Source: Cyclina sinensis (lineage: Eukaryota > Mollusca > Bivalvia > Venerida > Veneridae). Taken from it: DNA of 64,000 nucleotides. The stretch lies in the NCBI GenBank assembly GCA_012932295.1, contig JAAONU010000108.1, forward strand, positions 124,001 through 188,000, written 5' to 3'. This document shows positions 11,826-22,060 of the stretch, piece by piece. Numbering within the stretch: position 1 is the stretch's first letter; each line of letters begins with the position of its first letter. The position numbers and the translations under genes were made by a program. The notes beneath the pieces were generated by a model. That model searched no databases, was not told where the DNA came from, and was given only the letters and a program-made list of their open reading frames with translations.

Positions 11826-11971
11826 GTAATTTAGTATTTTAACATCCATGCAAATTACTAAAGCTGTTTCTAAATCATAATAAGTTAGTCGAAATTATGT
11901 AATTTAGTATTTTAACATCCATGCAAATTACTAAAGCTGTTTCTAAATCATAATAAGTTAGTCGAAATTAT
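11826..11971 (+). repeat. perfect 2 x 73-bp tandem duplication
   Basis: The 73 bases starting GTAATTTAGTATTTTAAC are repeated head to tail with no difference that I can see (second unit starts at 11899). The flanks are unique. Such an identical copy suggests a recent slippage or repair event, or an assembly duplication. Confidence 0.93.
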
Positions 11972-13690
11972 ATGTTCAGATATAAGCAATATATTATTCT
12001 TCATTCTCGCTGAACTGGGAGATCTGTAACGTTTTAAAAATATGGCCATGTTTATAGTTAACGAGACTATAAATTACCAGATGAATACTTGTTTTACTGT
12101 TGCAGTATCAAAATAATGATAAAGATAATATTTCCAGAAACTTCAGAGTTTATCCTGGTTAAGTTAATAAATATAAGCGTTATGAAGGTTGTCACTCAAT
12201 GACTCACACTGACTTACAATTAAATTTTACAAATACAATTTGTTATTCACATAATAAAATTGGCAAGCCATAAAAATGTTATTAAAAGTGTTACGAAAAG
12301 GATTATTGTATGTCATATAAGACACAAAAACGCGTGTCTCGCGTTTGTTATTTAATAATGATTATCAAATAATTGAGTTGGTCGACTGATTTATAAAATA
12401 ACTTTGGCATAGGCTATACAGACTATTTCATTAACAATTTTCAATTTATCGGTTTGCATAATGTATAACTTTTCTCATGTCTTATATATATATCACTGGT
12501 ATGATGTGAAAATCTTAGATATTACAAATCTCACGGTCTGACAATTATCGCGCTACGCCGCTAATAATTTCCGGAAATACATCGCAATGGTTACACACCA
12601 CCAAATCAGTGTTATGGGGAACAGGACAATTTTGTCTAGGGTTTGTGTTGAGACGAAGTTCTCTAAAAATGGGATGAATGTTCTGAAAATAAATTTTACC
12701 TGAAAATAATACATTTATTGTAAAGCGAGTTGAAATAAAGCATTAGTGTGCAGGACATTTGGCTATTGTTTATCGTTTTTAAATAAAAAAGCAAATTTTG
12801 ACAAATTGTAATAGAAAGTATAATAGCGGGATAGACATAGCGGGAAAGTGGAATGGTCAAGTAATTAACAGTTCTGAATGAAATTATTTCTCATAATCTT
12901 GATGTTTCAATGAAATAATGTACGGTTTAATTTATTTGTGTATAACATAAAAAGTGTTTCTTCTGTAAACAGGTACCGGATACAGACTTTAGTCTCATCC
13001 ATTTTACAGATCTACTTTTCGCGAGGAAAACAATATGCTGTATAAAGGGAAAAAACTGTTTATGATTAGTATTTCAATTATAAAAAAAGCCGTTTTCTCG
13101 TATATGTTTCTTGAGTAGGTTTAAAACGAACTATTTGCCATACTCAATGGCGATGATATTTCAAGAAAAGTAGGTGCAACAGTATGTAGGTATTGCACGG
13201 TATTGTAGTGTTGTTACATTTCTATGATAATGTGTTGTTAATCTTTGCAGGAGTATAATGAGTTTTACGTTTAGTAAATAACCAAGAAGTGAGCAGAAAC
13301 TAAAACCAGCTTACAGACAATAAACTCTTCGTTTGTCTTTATTTGTAACGATATGCACTTGAACTAGTTATGCTGACAAAGCGGAATAGAAAGAATGTAA
13401 AGCTTCTTTGGTTAGTTCTGTACAGTTTTCTTTGAACTAAAGAACATGCTATCAGGATGTTTAGAAAGATCGAAGCATAGCGTTTCGACATAAACTGGAA
13501 TGAAAAACAATAATAAAATTAAAATTATCTGTTTACCTGAATTAATTGTCTGAATTGACATTTGCACTGAACACTTTTCAGTTTATTCCCTATCACATCA
13601 GCTGTTCTTTATATATTTATGTACTGCATACTTCCAGTTTTCATGAACGAATTTGTTCAAGAGATCAATGACCTTGACCTTTCAATCGAA
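11972..13690. other. intergenic AT-rich DNA, no gene seen
   Basis: No gene or RNA recognised. A small hairpin (AAACGCG/CGCGTTT) lies near 12329-12347, similar to the one at 2850-2868. Confidence 0.45.
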
Positions 13691-13941
13691 ATTTATCTTT
13701 AACCTGATAAAGAATATTTTTGCAAACAAAAGTAAAAGCTTCACACTGTGCACGTGCTTTCTTTTCTATTAATAGCAAACGTTATCCAAGTTACCTTCAA
13801 AATAACGGATGTCAAATAATCGTTTAAGCACAATGCTGATATAGTACTACAATGAAAAACACGATAATACTAATCGTTCACACTTTAACCTGGGAAAGAA
13901 TATTGTTGCAAACAAAACTAAAAGCTTCACATTGTGCACGT
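13691..13941 (+). repeat. local direct repeat, ~60-bp units
   Basis: CTTTAACCTG followed by AAAGAATATT, TTGCAAACAAAA, TAAAAGCTTCACA and TGTGCACGTG occurs twice, near 13691-13755 and 13881-13941, with a few substitutions. The second copy lies inside dispersed repeat A, copy 2. Part of repeat A may therefore have been duplicated locally. Confidence 0.75.
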
Positions 13942-14035
13942 GAAACACGCGCAATTCCTAGTACCGTGTCGCCGCAACATTTTTCTTTTAATTCAGTTGA
14001 GCATTTGAATATTAGCAAAATATTGTTATATAGCA
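13828..14035 (+). repeat. dispersed repeat A, copy 2
   Basis: Counterpart of 2585-2760 in the same orientation, with an extra ~50-60 bp that includes the second unit of the local direct repeat. Non-coding by appearance. Confidence 0.55.
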
Positions 14036-14109
14036 ATATTGAGTGTTTTGATAAGCGGATTTATATATAAAGTGTTCCGCGTCCTGCATTCTCTCTATGT
14101 TCTGTTTAA

Positions 14110-14259
14110 TGTCTAAAAGCTTCAGTATCTTTAGTGACTGTATGGAATGCAGAATTAGTGAAGGAACTGACAGACATGGATAGGAGGCGGACAGTGCGAA
14201 ACATTGCAGAGCAACTGTCTCTAACTCTTACAACAGTATGTAGAGTTCTAACTAATTAG
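14110..14259 (+). pseudogene. mariner-type transposase DNA-binding fragment
   Basis: A plus-strand frame between stops reads NAELVKELTDMDRRRTVRN, then IAEQLSLTLTTVCRVLTN, then a stop codon. This resembles the helix-turn-helix linker region of mariner-family transposases, where a basic turn is followed by (T/I)(V/I)R.IA..L......V..ILT. That domain binds the terminal inverted repeats of the transposon. Nothing resembling the catalytic D,D,D domain follows, and I could not find the element's ends. I read it as a fossil fragment. The match rests on about 38 residues, so a chance resemblance cannot be excluded. Confidence 0.55.
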
Positions 14260-15944
14260 TGTGTGACCACAGGTGGTATTTACGTCGAGTAATTGAACCG
14301 CACTTTGCAATTTGACTTTTAGGTGAAGTTACGTTGACGTCTGCGTACTTCAATTATTTCACAGTACTTTGTTCAATGTTCCATGTTGAATTTTCCTTTC
14401 CAAGTATCTCTATATGTGTATATTTAAGTCAGCCATAGGTAAACGTGTCACATTATGTATTTTGTTTTTTGAAAAATCACACAAGGTTGGAGAAATTGAG
14501 CAATCCCGAGAATGTATGAAAAAACCCTTATTTTTTCATCATTTTTTAAAACTTTGAATATACGCGATGTCTTTTCTCTCTCGTTTCTAAAAAAAAGAAA
14601 AATTATCTATAATTCCATTTTAAAAACTTTTAAAAATTTTAATTATGAAACAAAGAATTCGATCTACAAGAAAATATAAAGAATGAATATACAGAATGTA
14701 ATTAAACTCAGGACAGCAAGAAAAACATCAATATGGTGTTTTCTTTATTTTCTGATTTCTTTAACACCGCGATTATGTATGCTAGATAAGATATATGAAA
14801 CCGTTTCAATCAATATCAAAAGCTGTAAATTCTACTTAAAATAGATTTAGTCGACACGTTCAATTTACACCATTTGTAATAGTTATTGTATGGCATGGAT
14901 GCTAGTTTCAAGCTTTATGAAAGAGAATGTCGCTGTGTACTGCCAAGTCATACATTTCTATGAAATAAACCAGATTTAGTTACCATTGCCGATATCTCAC
15001 CTTTTACCATAGCTTAAAGCTGAGCTTTATATTGTGAAGATACTAAACCGAGAAATTGTCAGATATATTACACTTTTATCTGCATTAGCCAGCAAACATG
15101 TTGCCTTAATTAACCGATGTTTGAGATAACACTCTTGACACCCGGACCCCCTCCCCCATTAAGGTAGACCGCTTTCCTAACAGTACATACACAATACAAG
15201 TGAATAAGAATTTAATACGTCAGTATGTCATTGAGTTCAGACAAGCGTCATAGAGAGAAAAAATACATCTGTAAAGTCTGGGTCTGGTTGACATTGACGT
15301 AATAGAAGGATGAATGTTTTCCCATATCCTGAATTTCTTGTTACATGCGACAACTATTTTAATTGTGTTTGATTTAGTTATTATGTGCAAGATATTTAAA
15401 TGAAGTATTAAGAAAAAAAACTTTTTGAAACGAATGAATGAACTTCAGACCTGTTCTTAAAAAAAAAAATATCTGGTGAATATCATCGTTATTCAACGTT
15501 TTGTTTCTATCAAATAAATGATATATGCTTACTTTTTTGTAATGTAGGTTTGTACTATGTACTATTCATTTGTGCGTAAAATGTAAATTGTGAGATAAAA
15601 AAAAATATTTATATTGAAGTATATCGTTAAACAAATGAGATCACCTCTTTTATTTTCCGCAGCACACTTTCAAAATAAAATATTATTGTTTAGACGCTTG
15701 GACTGACAAGAAGTCTCAATAATTGTATGTGATTCTGAGTTAATATTTTGAAAATTGAAGAAATGAGTTTAAAATGGAATATTGAAAAAAAAAAAAATGC
15801 AATTACGCTCAAAGAGAGAATATACTTCATATGTGTCTGAAAATACTAGAATTCAACGAAACACACGAAATGAAAAACCATTTCATTTTCATGTATCCAA
15901 TCCGCTACCAAAGAAAGAAATATAAATTGACTCTTAAAACCTTC
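14260..15944. other. intergenic AT-rich DNA, no gene seen
   Basis: No continuation of the mariner frame and no other gene was recognised. Several A/T homopolymers are present. Confidence 0.45.
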
Positions 15945-16205
15945 ACGTAGTCTGATACAGTATAGCGGTGAAATGAAAACGAACAAACTGCATTTCCCTG
16001 ATATGGCTATAAACTCAACGTTGAGACAGACCGTATTGCTGTGAACCAAATTAAGTAGCACGTGGGTTTCGATTATGCAAAATATTTTGAAAAAATTGTT
16101 AAGCATTCATTTAGCTTTTATTTGAAATTACATCCACTGCATACCTTCAACACTTCCCGACATACTGAACAGTGAGAAATACAGGCACCACGCTTTTCGT
16201 TAAAA
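15945..16205 (+). repeat. dispersed repeat B, copy 2
   Basis: Counterpart of 3400-3660 in the same orientation. It ends next to a long A-rich tract (16203-16250), which may be a poly-A tail or simple repeat. The minus-strand frame 15846-16106 overlaps it and has no recognisable content. Confidence 0.6.
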
Positions 16206-16250
16206 AAAAAAAACAAAAACAAAAAAACAAAAAAAAAAAAAAAAAAAAAA
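16203..16250. repeat. A-rich tract with occasional C
   Basis: About 48 bases of almost pure A broken by single C residues, directly after dispersed repeat B. It could mark the tail of a retroposed sequence. Confidence 0.85.
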
Positions 16251-18098
16251 CTGTTTAAGCTTTATTTAATGTCAGAATCACTAATTAAACGACGTCTTTT
16301 GCATTCTATGTTATATTTACGGCATATTGTACAAGAATCGCCATTTTACGGACTGTTGTTCAAAATTGTAAGCAATTCTACTTTCAGGACCGATCTTCTG
16401 TTCGCAATTTGCACAAGATCACGCATTGATTCAATAAGGAATCGATTTGAACTGTGAATTTCGGTCGCACTATTGGTTTGCCCGCATTGCTTAGCTGCCT
16501 GCATCATGTTCCTTTACTGTATTGTTATAATGTGATGTACAGTTGCGTATATTACTGTAAAAACGTGATATCATCTAGAGCGATTATTTGTGAATAGTGT
16601 TAGCAAACGCACGGGACCCCTTTGCTTATAATTCTGCTAATAGATTTACCATTTTCTAACACTCTTTGCACAGTCAGAGAACATGCGCTTGCAGAAACCG
16701 GTGCCCCACATAATTTGACTTAGGGTCTGGCTGAAGTACGTTTTTGTGAGAAAAAAAACTTCAAGTAAATAAGCAAGTTGTAGTTCATTCACAATCATTT
16801 ATTTGATTTCAGTAAGTTGTTTTAAAGGTAATAAAAGCTAATAAAACGTAACTATAATCAGTCTTTTAAATTCCAGAGTTAATGTATCGCTTTGTGATTT
16901 CCGGGGGAAGGGGTTTATTGTTCAATACATTAATACTTTATTTCTATAATATTTTAGACAGTATTTTGTTTTATCATTAAGTCTCACGGTAAATAGTTGT
17001 TTATCGGTCATTTTGCACCAGTTCCTCCACGAAACTTTGCATTTTGCATTACAAACATCATATACAAATCTTGAGTTATATTTATCTCTTTTTGAAAAAG
17101 TGCTATTGTATGAATTGCTTTTTATATCCGAAAAAAATGCATCTTTAAGTGTTTCTATTTATTGAACAGCTGAATCAACGCTTTGTGATATTCAATGTTC
17201 TTTCATTCGTCCGAATGTTTATTCCTTTTTTAAATGGTACAGAATCGTGGCTATCTTTAGGCTATCTATGTAGTTTTTTTTTTTTAAAAAATGCAGTGTA
17301 TCTACACATTCAAATAGCAGTACGAAGTTACAATTATCCCTGTTCAACTGGAAATAGACATGCTTCAAAATGATTGAAGGAAAATGACATTTAATGTACA
17401 ATGCTACAACGTATAACATAATTTATGATGTTTACTTAGAAGTACTGAAACAGAGAAATGCCTCTTAATTGTTGCATATAATATCAACCTTCTTTCTTCA
17501 AGAGACACGAGCAAATAATGAGATAATTCTATGAGAATAGGAGGTTTCATTTCAGTTTTGAAATTAAGATTTGTTTTTCAATTTCTTTCAAAGTATCGTT
17601 AAATTTATAAAATAAATAAAAACATATTTACATGTTGCACTCGTGCTCCGACCTTTCTTTCTCTCTGCAGTTGACTATAGTTTTGGTTGAAATAAATAAA
17701 TAAATACTCGATGGCAAACTTTACTCGAATTAAAACGTTTTTCTCCTTAGTGATTTTCCGTATAAAAACCTCTAATCTTATTAGTAATATGCTAATACAG
17801 TTTATATTTGAAGTAAAGATAATATTTACAGTTTGCTTTGACGGAAAATCAATCAAAATATAACACATAAATGATACGGATATATGATGCCATTTTTCTA
17901 TCCATTAAGGCATTGTATACACTTGCTCATGAACATAATATATCTTACTTGACCTAGTACTGTAAAGCTATTATCTTCTGCGTATCTATAATATATTAAT
18001 GGTATGACAAAATTTATGAAACATTGGCAATTTGTTTTAATTGCATATATTGTTACTCTTATTTTTGAAATCTCAGTAAAAATGTAACAAAAAAGTAC
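16251..18098. other. 3' side of the B-box exon, no further exon recognised
   Basis: On the minus strand this is the start of the intron, or the downstream flank, of the B-box exon. I looked for a following exon with NHL or beta-propeller-like content and saw none. Several short frames (for example 17605-17868 and 17898-18116, minus) look like random AT-rich translation. Confidence 0.45.
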
Positions 18099-18102
18099 CT
18101 GT
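18093..18102 (-). other. predicted 5' splice site of the B-box exon
   Basis: Read on the minus strand, the sequence is ACAG followed by GTACTT, with the exon ending at 18099 in phase 1. It lies where related genes pass from the coiled-coil exon to the linker. Without splicing, translation would end eight residues later, at 18073. Confidence 0.6.
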
Positions 18103-19047
18103 ATCTGCTTTATCACTAGGAACCTCCTTTACAGCCTCTGTTGCCTGAGTGATCTGGGGATTAAGAACTACGACTGTTGTGACTAATTGCCCAAGACGCT
18201 TGTTCGAGGTAACCAGATCCTGCAACTGTTTATCAGGAATAAATCCAAAGTGTTTAAACTTTCTTGCCTGGATTTCGGCAACCTTATTCTCAATCTCAGC
18301 GACATTCGGCTTGATTTCAACAGTGTTGATAAATAACGTATTGTCTTGGAAACATTTGACGTCTAACTTTTGCCTAATGTCCTCGATTTTGGTCGAAAGT
18401 AGTTCACAATTACTTTCCAACTTAATCAGCATTTTTTCATTCTCTGACATTATAGCTTTTGCCTCGGAAATCACACTTCTTTCTACTTTGTCTAAATATG
18501 TATTGACCTTTAACCTGAACTTTCCGATTTCTGAAAGAGCTTTTTCTAGCAGCACTTCAGTATTCCGTTTGTTCTCTTGAATTTTCTCACCATTCCTGCT
18601 GTTGACAGAAGCAAGTTGTTCAATTTTACTCATTAAAGTCTTAAACTCCTGACTGTGTTGAAAATTTGCAGACAGATGACTGATGAATTCAGACTTGCAG
18701 CCGTTATGTTTAAGTACCACACAATCTCCACACCCAACATCATCATGTTTCGGACAGTAGAACTTGACTGTTTCTCCAGCATGTTGCTTACATTTCACTT
18801 CACTATCCACCCATCCCAGCATAGACGATGTTGATGGCATCATCCCTTTCACCATCACGTGACTCCTACATAATTTCGCCTTTAGATGATGTGTAAAGCA
18901 GGTGTTACACATGTACTTCTCGCAATCTTTACAAAATTCATCCGATTGCTTAGTAATATGTTCTCCTTTACAAGGCTCGCATATTTTATCTGTTTTCCCT
19001 ACATGCACTTTTTTACCAGATCCTTTCAGTTTACCGCTTACTTCCAT
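18099..19047 (-). CDS. double B-box / coiled-coil TRIM-like protein, first coding exon
   Basis: This exon encodes 316 full codons plus one base. Residues 23-63 form a first B-box-like zinc finger (C23, C26, C39, C42, C47, C50, H53 or H54, H63). Residues 86-124 form a canonical B-box2 (C86, H89, C98, H101, C106, C109, H114, H124). Residues ~135-265 are charged and heptad-like, as in the B-box C-terminal coiled coil. No RING finger precedes the B-boxes, so ubiquitin-ligase activity is not supported. Related bivalve proteins often carry a C-terminal NHL or propeller-like domain. The ATG at 19047 (MEVSGK) is preferred: the frame continues to TTG at 19071 but has no upstream ATG. The frame stops at 18073, but ACAG|GTACTT at 18099/18098 is a good splice donor, so the last eight residues before that stop are probably intron. 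Function, perhaps innate-immune or RNA-linked, is inferred from family only. Confidence 0.85.
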
Positions 19048-20969
19048 AACGACAAAAGGTGAACCTTCCAAATCAACTTAAAACAAGTTAGTGTCGAAAC
19101 ATTCCTTGTCAAATACGGTGGCGATCATTCAGGGTTTAAATAATAACGAGCTGTATTGATCGTCATATACCCACTGGTGTGTAAAACTCCCGTTGTTGTG
19201 TACATAAGTTTATTGTACTGAATTGGAATAAATAGGCCTGTTTTGAAGATTGGATAAAATTACTACCGTATTACGTTACATGTTTTAGCTATTTGTCTTC
19301 TGTTTAACTATTAATTTGTAATCGATTTTTAACAGGGTTTGCTATATAACTGTGGCCGTTTAACGGCTATTTACCCGCCTGAAAAAAAAATTCCCCTCGA
19401 GCTGAACTATTCCCCTCGGTCTGAAAAAAAAACCCACCTATTATGGCGTGTTTGCCTTTAGAAAATTGTATTTTTGTTCAAATCGTCGATGTTTAGAACA
19501 CACAGGATTTATTTCCGTTTCCGGAGAATGTAAAAACCGGGGCTCGGTATGAACGGTGGGTCCAGAATCTGCCGTCAATAAAATTTTCGGCCGTTTTTTG
19601 AATCGTAAACAAAACGTTTGATTTTTCTCTCAAACTCGTTAACAAGGTCCATTTTATATAACGAATAGCCGATATATATGACTGAATAACGATGTCACCA
19701 GCTAGGGTGTGATAGTTTGATCTCGGGAAGTAACTGCTGGACGGCCCTGTCTAGATCGTTCCGAACTTAAAACTATCGTTTATTCCGTATTCGCGATGTC
19801 GCATAATAGTGGAGAAGTTAAAATCTGATTCTATTGGTACACATATATAGAATCATTTTTCAAATGTCCAGTAGCGCCATTCTTGAGCCTGCCTCCACGT
19901 CATGAACTGGTTGATATGTTTAAGGAATTCGGGGCCAGGAAGATAGCTCTCTGAACTGTTTCAATATTTATGACTCTCAACGCAATATGTTCGGCGTTCT
20001 ATCAAACAGTCTTTATTCAACACAAATATAAAAGCATTTTATAAACAGTACGCATCGAACACGGAGATGACAACGATACCAATAATAAAGTATTCATTTA
20101 CGGTAAGCACTAAGCAGTAAGCATAATGCAATTTACAATATTTGTGTTCATATTATGACAACAGATGGCGATTTGTCGGTACATCCCGTTTTTTTCCGGA
20201 TGGTGTCGCTATTTTGCGACTAGATGTTTGCAAAGTTTTGATTTTTGATGTTTATTTCAATACCTTGTTTGCATACCAAAAATATCGACTAAATCATAAA
20301 TAGAATATCCTTAAACCCTACAACCTTGTGAACGATTTTACTTTAGTGTTTATTCTACCTGAGTCATCCTCGGTAACCTATGTTTTTTATCAAACTTGAT
20401 AAATACGGTACAATGTAGTTTATACGGAATGTGTACCGTGGGCTCCGACAATGCTAAATAGTTGGAATGATGACAACGCTCGACAAAACAAAAATAAACA
20501 AATGACAAACATGCAAAAAGCACTTATCCCTATTAAATAGTTTGAATAGAGCATGAAGAAAGTTCGATGACACATTAAGCTAAATGACATCACATTTTCA
20601 TTATTCCAACACAGTATAAAAAGACGATGAAAAAGTACAGTTTCGTTACAACTACAGAGGTGTTTTTTTTCGCAAGGTTATGGCTTAAATTCGATCGCCT
20701 GTATTTGCTACTTGATTTATTCTACGGAATACACATATCTTAATCAGAGAGTACAAACCTGTTAGACGTGTCAGAAAAGGAAACCTAATCATTTTTCTAT
20801 ATATGTGAAACTTGAGTTCTCATACAAATTTAGTGACCACTTCATTTATAACTTTGAATTTAAGCATTTTAAGCTGGCAGTGAAAAAATAAAACTTGAAC
20901 ATAATTTACATCTAATTTATTTCATTTTGCGTTGCGATCTGTTCTACATTAAATTCACATCATTTTGCA
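19048..20969. other. 5' flank of the B-box exon, no other gene seen
   Basis: On the minus strand this holds the 5' untranslated region and probably the promoter or a first intron of the B-box gene, but I see no convincing TATA box or acceptor. A short direct repeat of ATTCCCCTCG and CTGAA words lies near 19389-19425. No other gene was recognised. Confidence 0.45.
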
Positions 20970-21040
20970 TCAGCAAGATTCGAACCTTTGACCCTCGGTT
21001 AAGGAAAACGACATGCGTAACCCTCTGTGCCAGAGTATAG
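20970..21040 (-). repeat. tRNA-like sequence (SINE head or tRNA relic)
   Basis: On the minus strand, TGGCACAGAGGG resembles an internal A box and GGTTCGAATC matches the B-box consensus, 34 bases apart as in tRNA genes. Between them TCGTT, TTCCTTA and ACCGA can form an anticodon arm with a seven-base loop reading CCT. The acceptor stem and most of the T stem do not pair, so it is not a functional tRNA gene. It is most likely the head of a tRNA-derived SINE or a tRNA pseudogene. Confidence 0.5.
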
Positions 21041-21045
21041 CTTTT

Positions 21046-21965
21046 CATATTTACGTTTCTGCTGTTTAAAATAAAACTGAGTTGCTATCAAGCTAACGTG
21101 GTACAATATCGACTGCTAAAAATGAAAAAAAAAAAAAAACTATTAATTTTGATTGTTTGACATTATTTAGTTTGTTGTTCCGTGACCCTCTTGGTAGTTT
21201 ATAATGAAATATGAATGTTGAAATTACAACATGTAGGTATCATTGACAAATATTTCATCTGCATGATGCTACGTTAGTCAAGAAAATGTTTGAGAGCCTA
21301 AAAACATTTATAAACGGCAAACCCACATGGTAATACTGAATCTTGAGGTATTAAAATACTATTAAACATTTTGTCAGGCCTCTCTTTTTTTAGAAACATA
21401 CTATCCTAGGACAAAATATAGACCATACACTTGTCGTGGGACTTAAAGAAATGTCTAATATTCACTTCAAATCTCATCCGACTTAAAGGGTTTATAAGGG
21501 ATATAGAAACACATTTTTGCTAAGAGTAACCATTAAAACAACTGTTACTTGGTATGACATCATTCACATTATGAAGACCTACTGCCTGCTGACCAAGAGC
21601 AAACAAAATGAAAAGCCGAAAGTGAGATGAAACGAAATGTGATTATAAACATCGAACGACTTTACCGCCATCCACTTCAATACGAGGGGGTGTTATTAAC
21701 GTAAACATCAACATAAATCTTCGGAGCTTCAAATAGCTTCAGTTATTTTTTATTGATGTACAAACAGGCAAAATATCCAAACATTTTTTACCGTCTAGTT
21801 TCGGAAAAAAATATCTAAAATCATAGATACCCAACTTTTATCAATTTACCATGTTGAAAAAACTTTGTTGCAGTTGAATATATATTTAAAAGGAAATAAA
21901 TTGAATTTAAATTCTATTGTATACCAAACCAATATAAAATTGCCAAATAATAGAGAAAAAAAAAA
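21046..21965. other. intergenic AT-rich DNA, no gene seen
   Basis: No gene or clear repeat noticed, apart from A homopolymers. Confidence 0.45.
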
Positions 21966-21969
21966 TGGC

Positions 21970-22060
21970 TTGAGTGGAGTTTGAATCCATGCCCTTTAGT
22001 GAAAATGTCTAAATCTTACACACAATAACGGAATTAAATACTCTTTGCTGTGGAGATAAG
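21970..22060 (-). repeat. possible tRNA-like relic
   Basis: The minus strand contains GGATTCAAACTCC, close to a Pol III B box, preceded by AGGGC and further back AGCAAAGAG, which could be a decayed A box. Layout resembles the tRNA-like sequence at 20970-21040. The evidence is weak, and no folded tRNA is supported. Confidence 0.25.

Noticed and set aside
18149..18580. 143-codon plus-strand frame
   Set aside because: It is antisense to the B-box exon, whose zinc-finger pattern clearly decides the coding strand.
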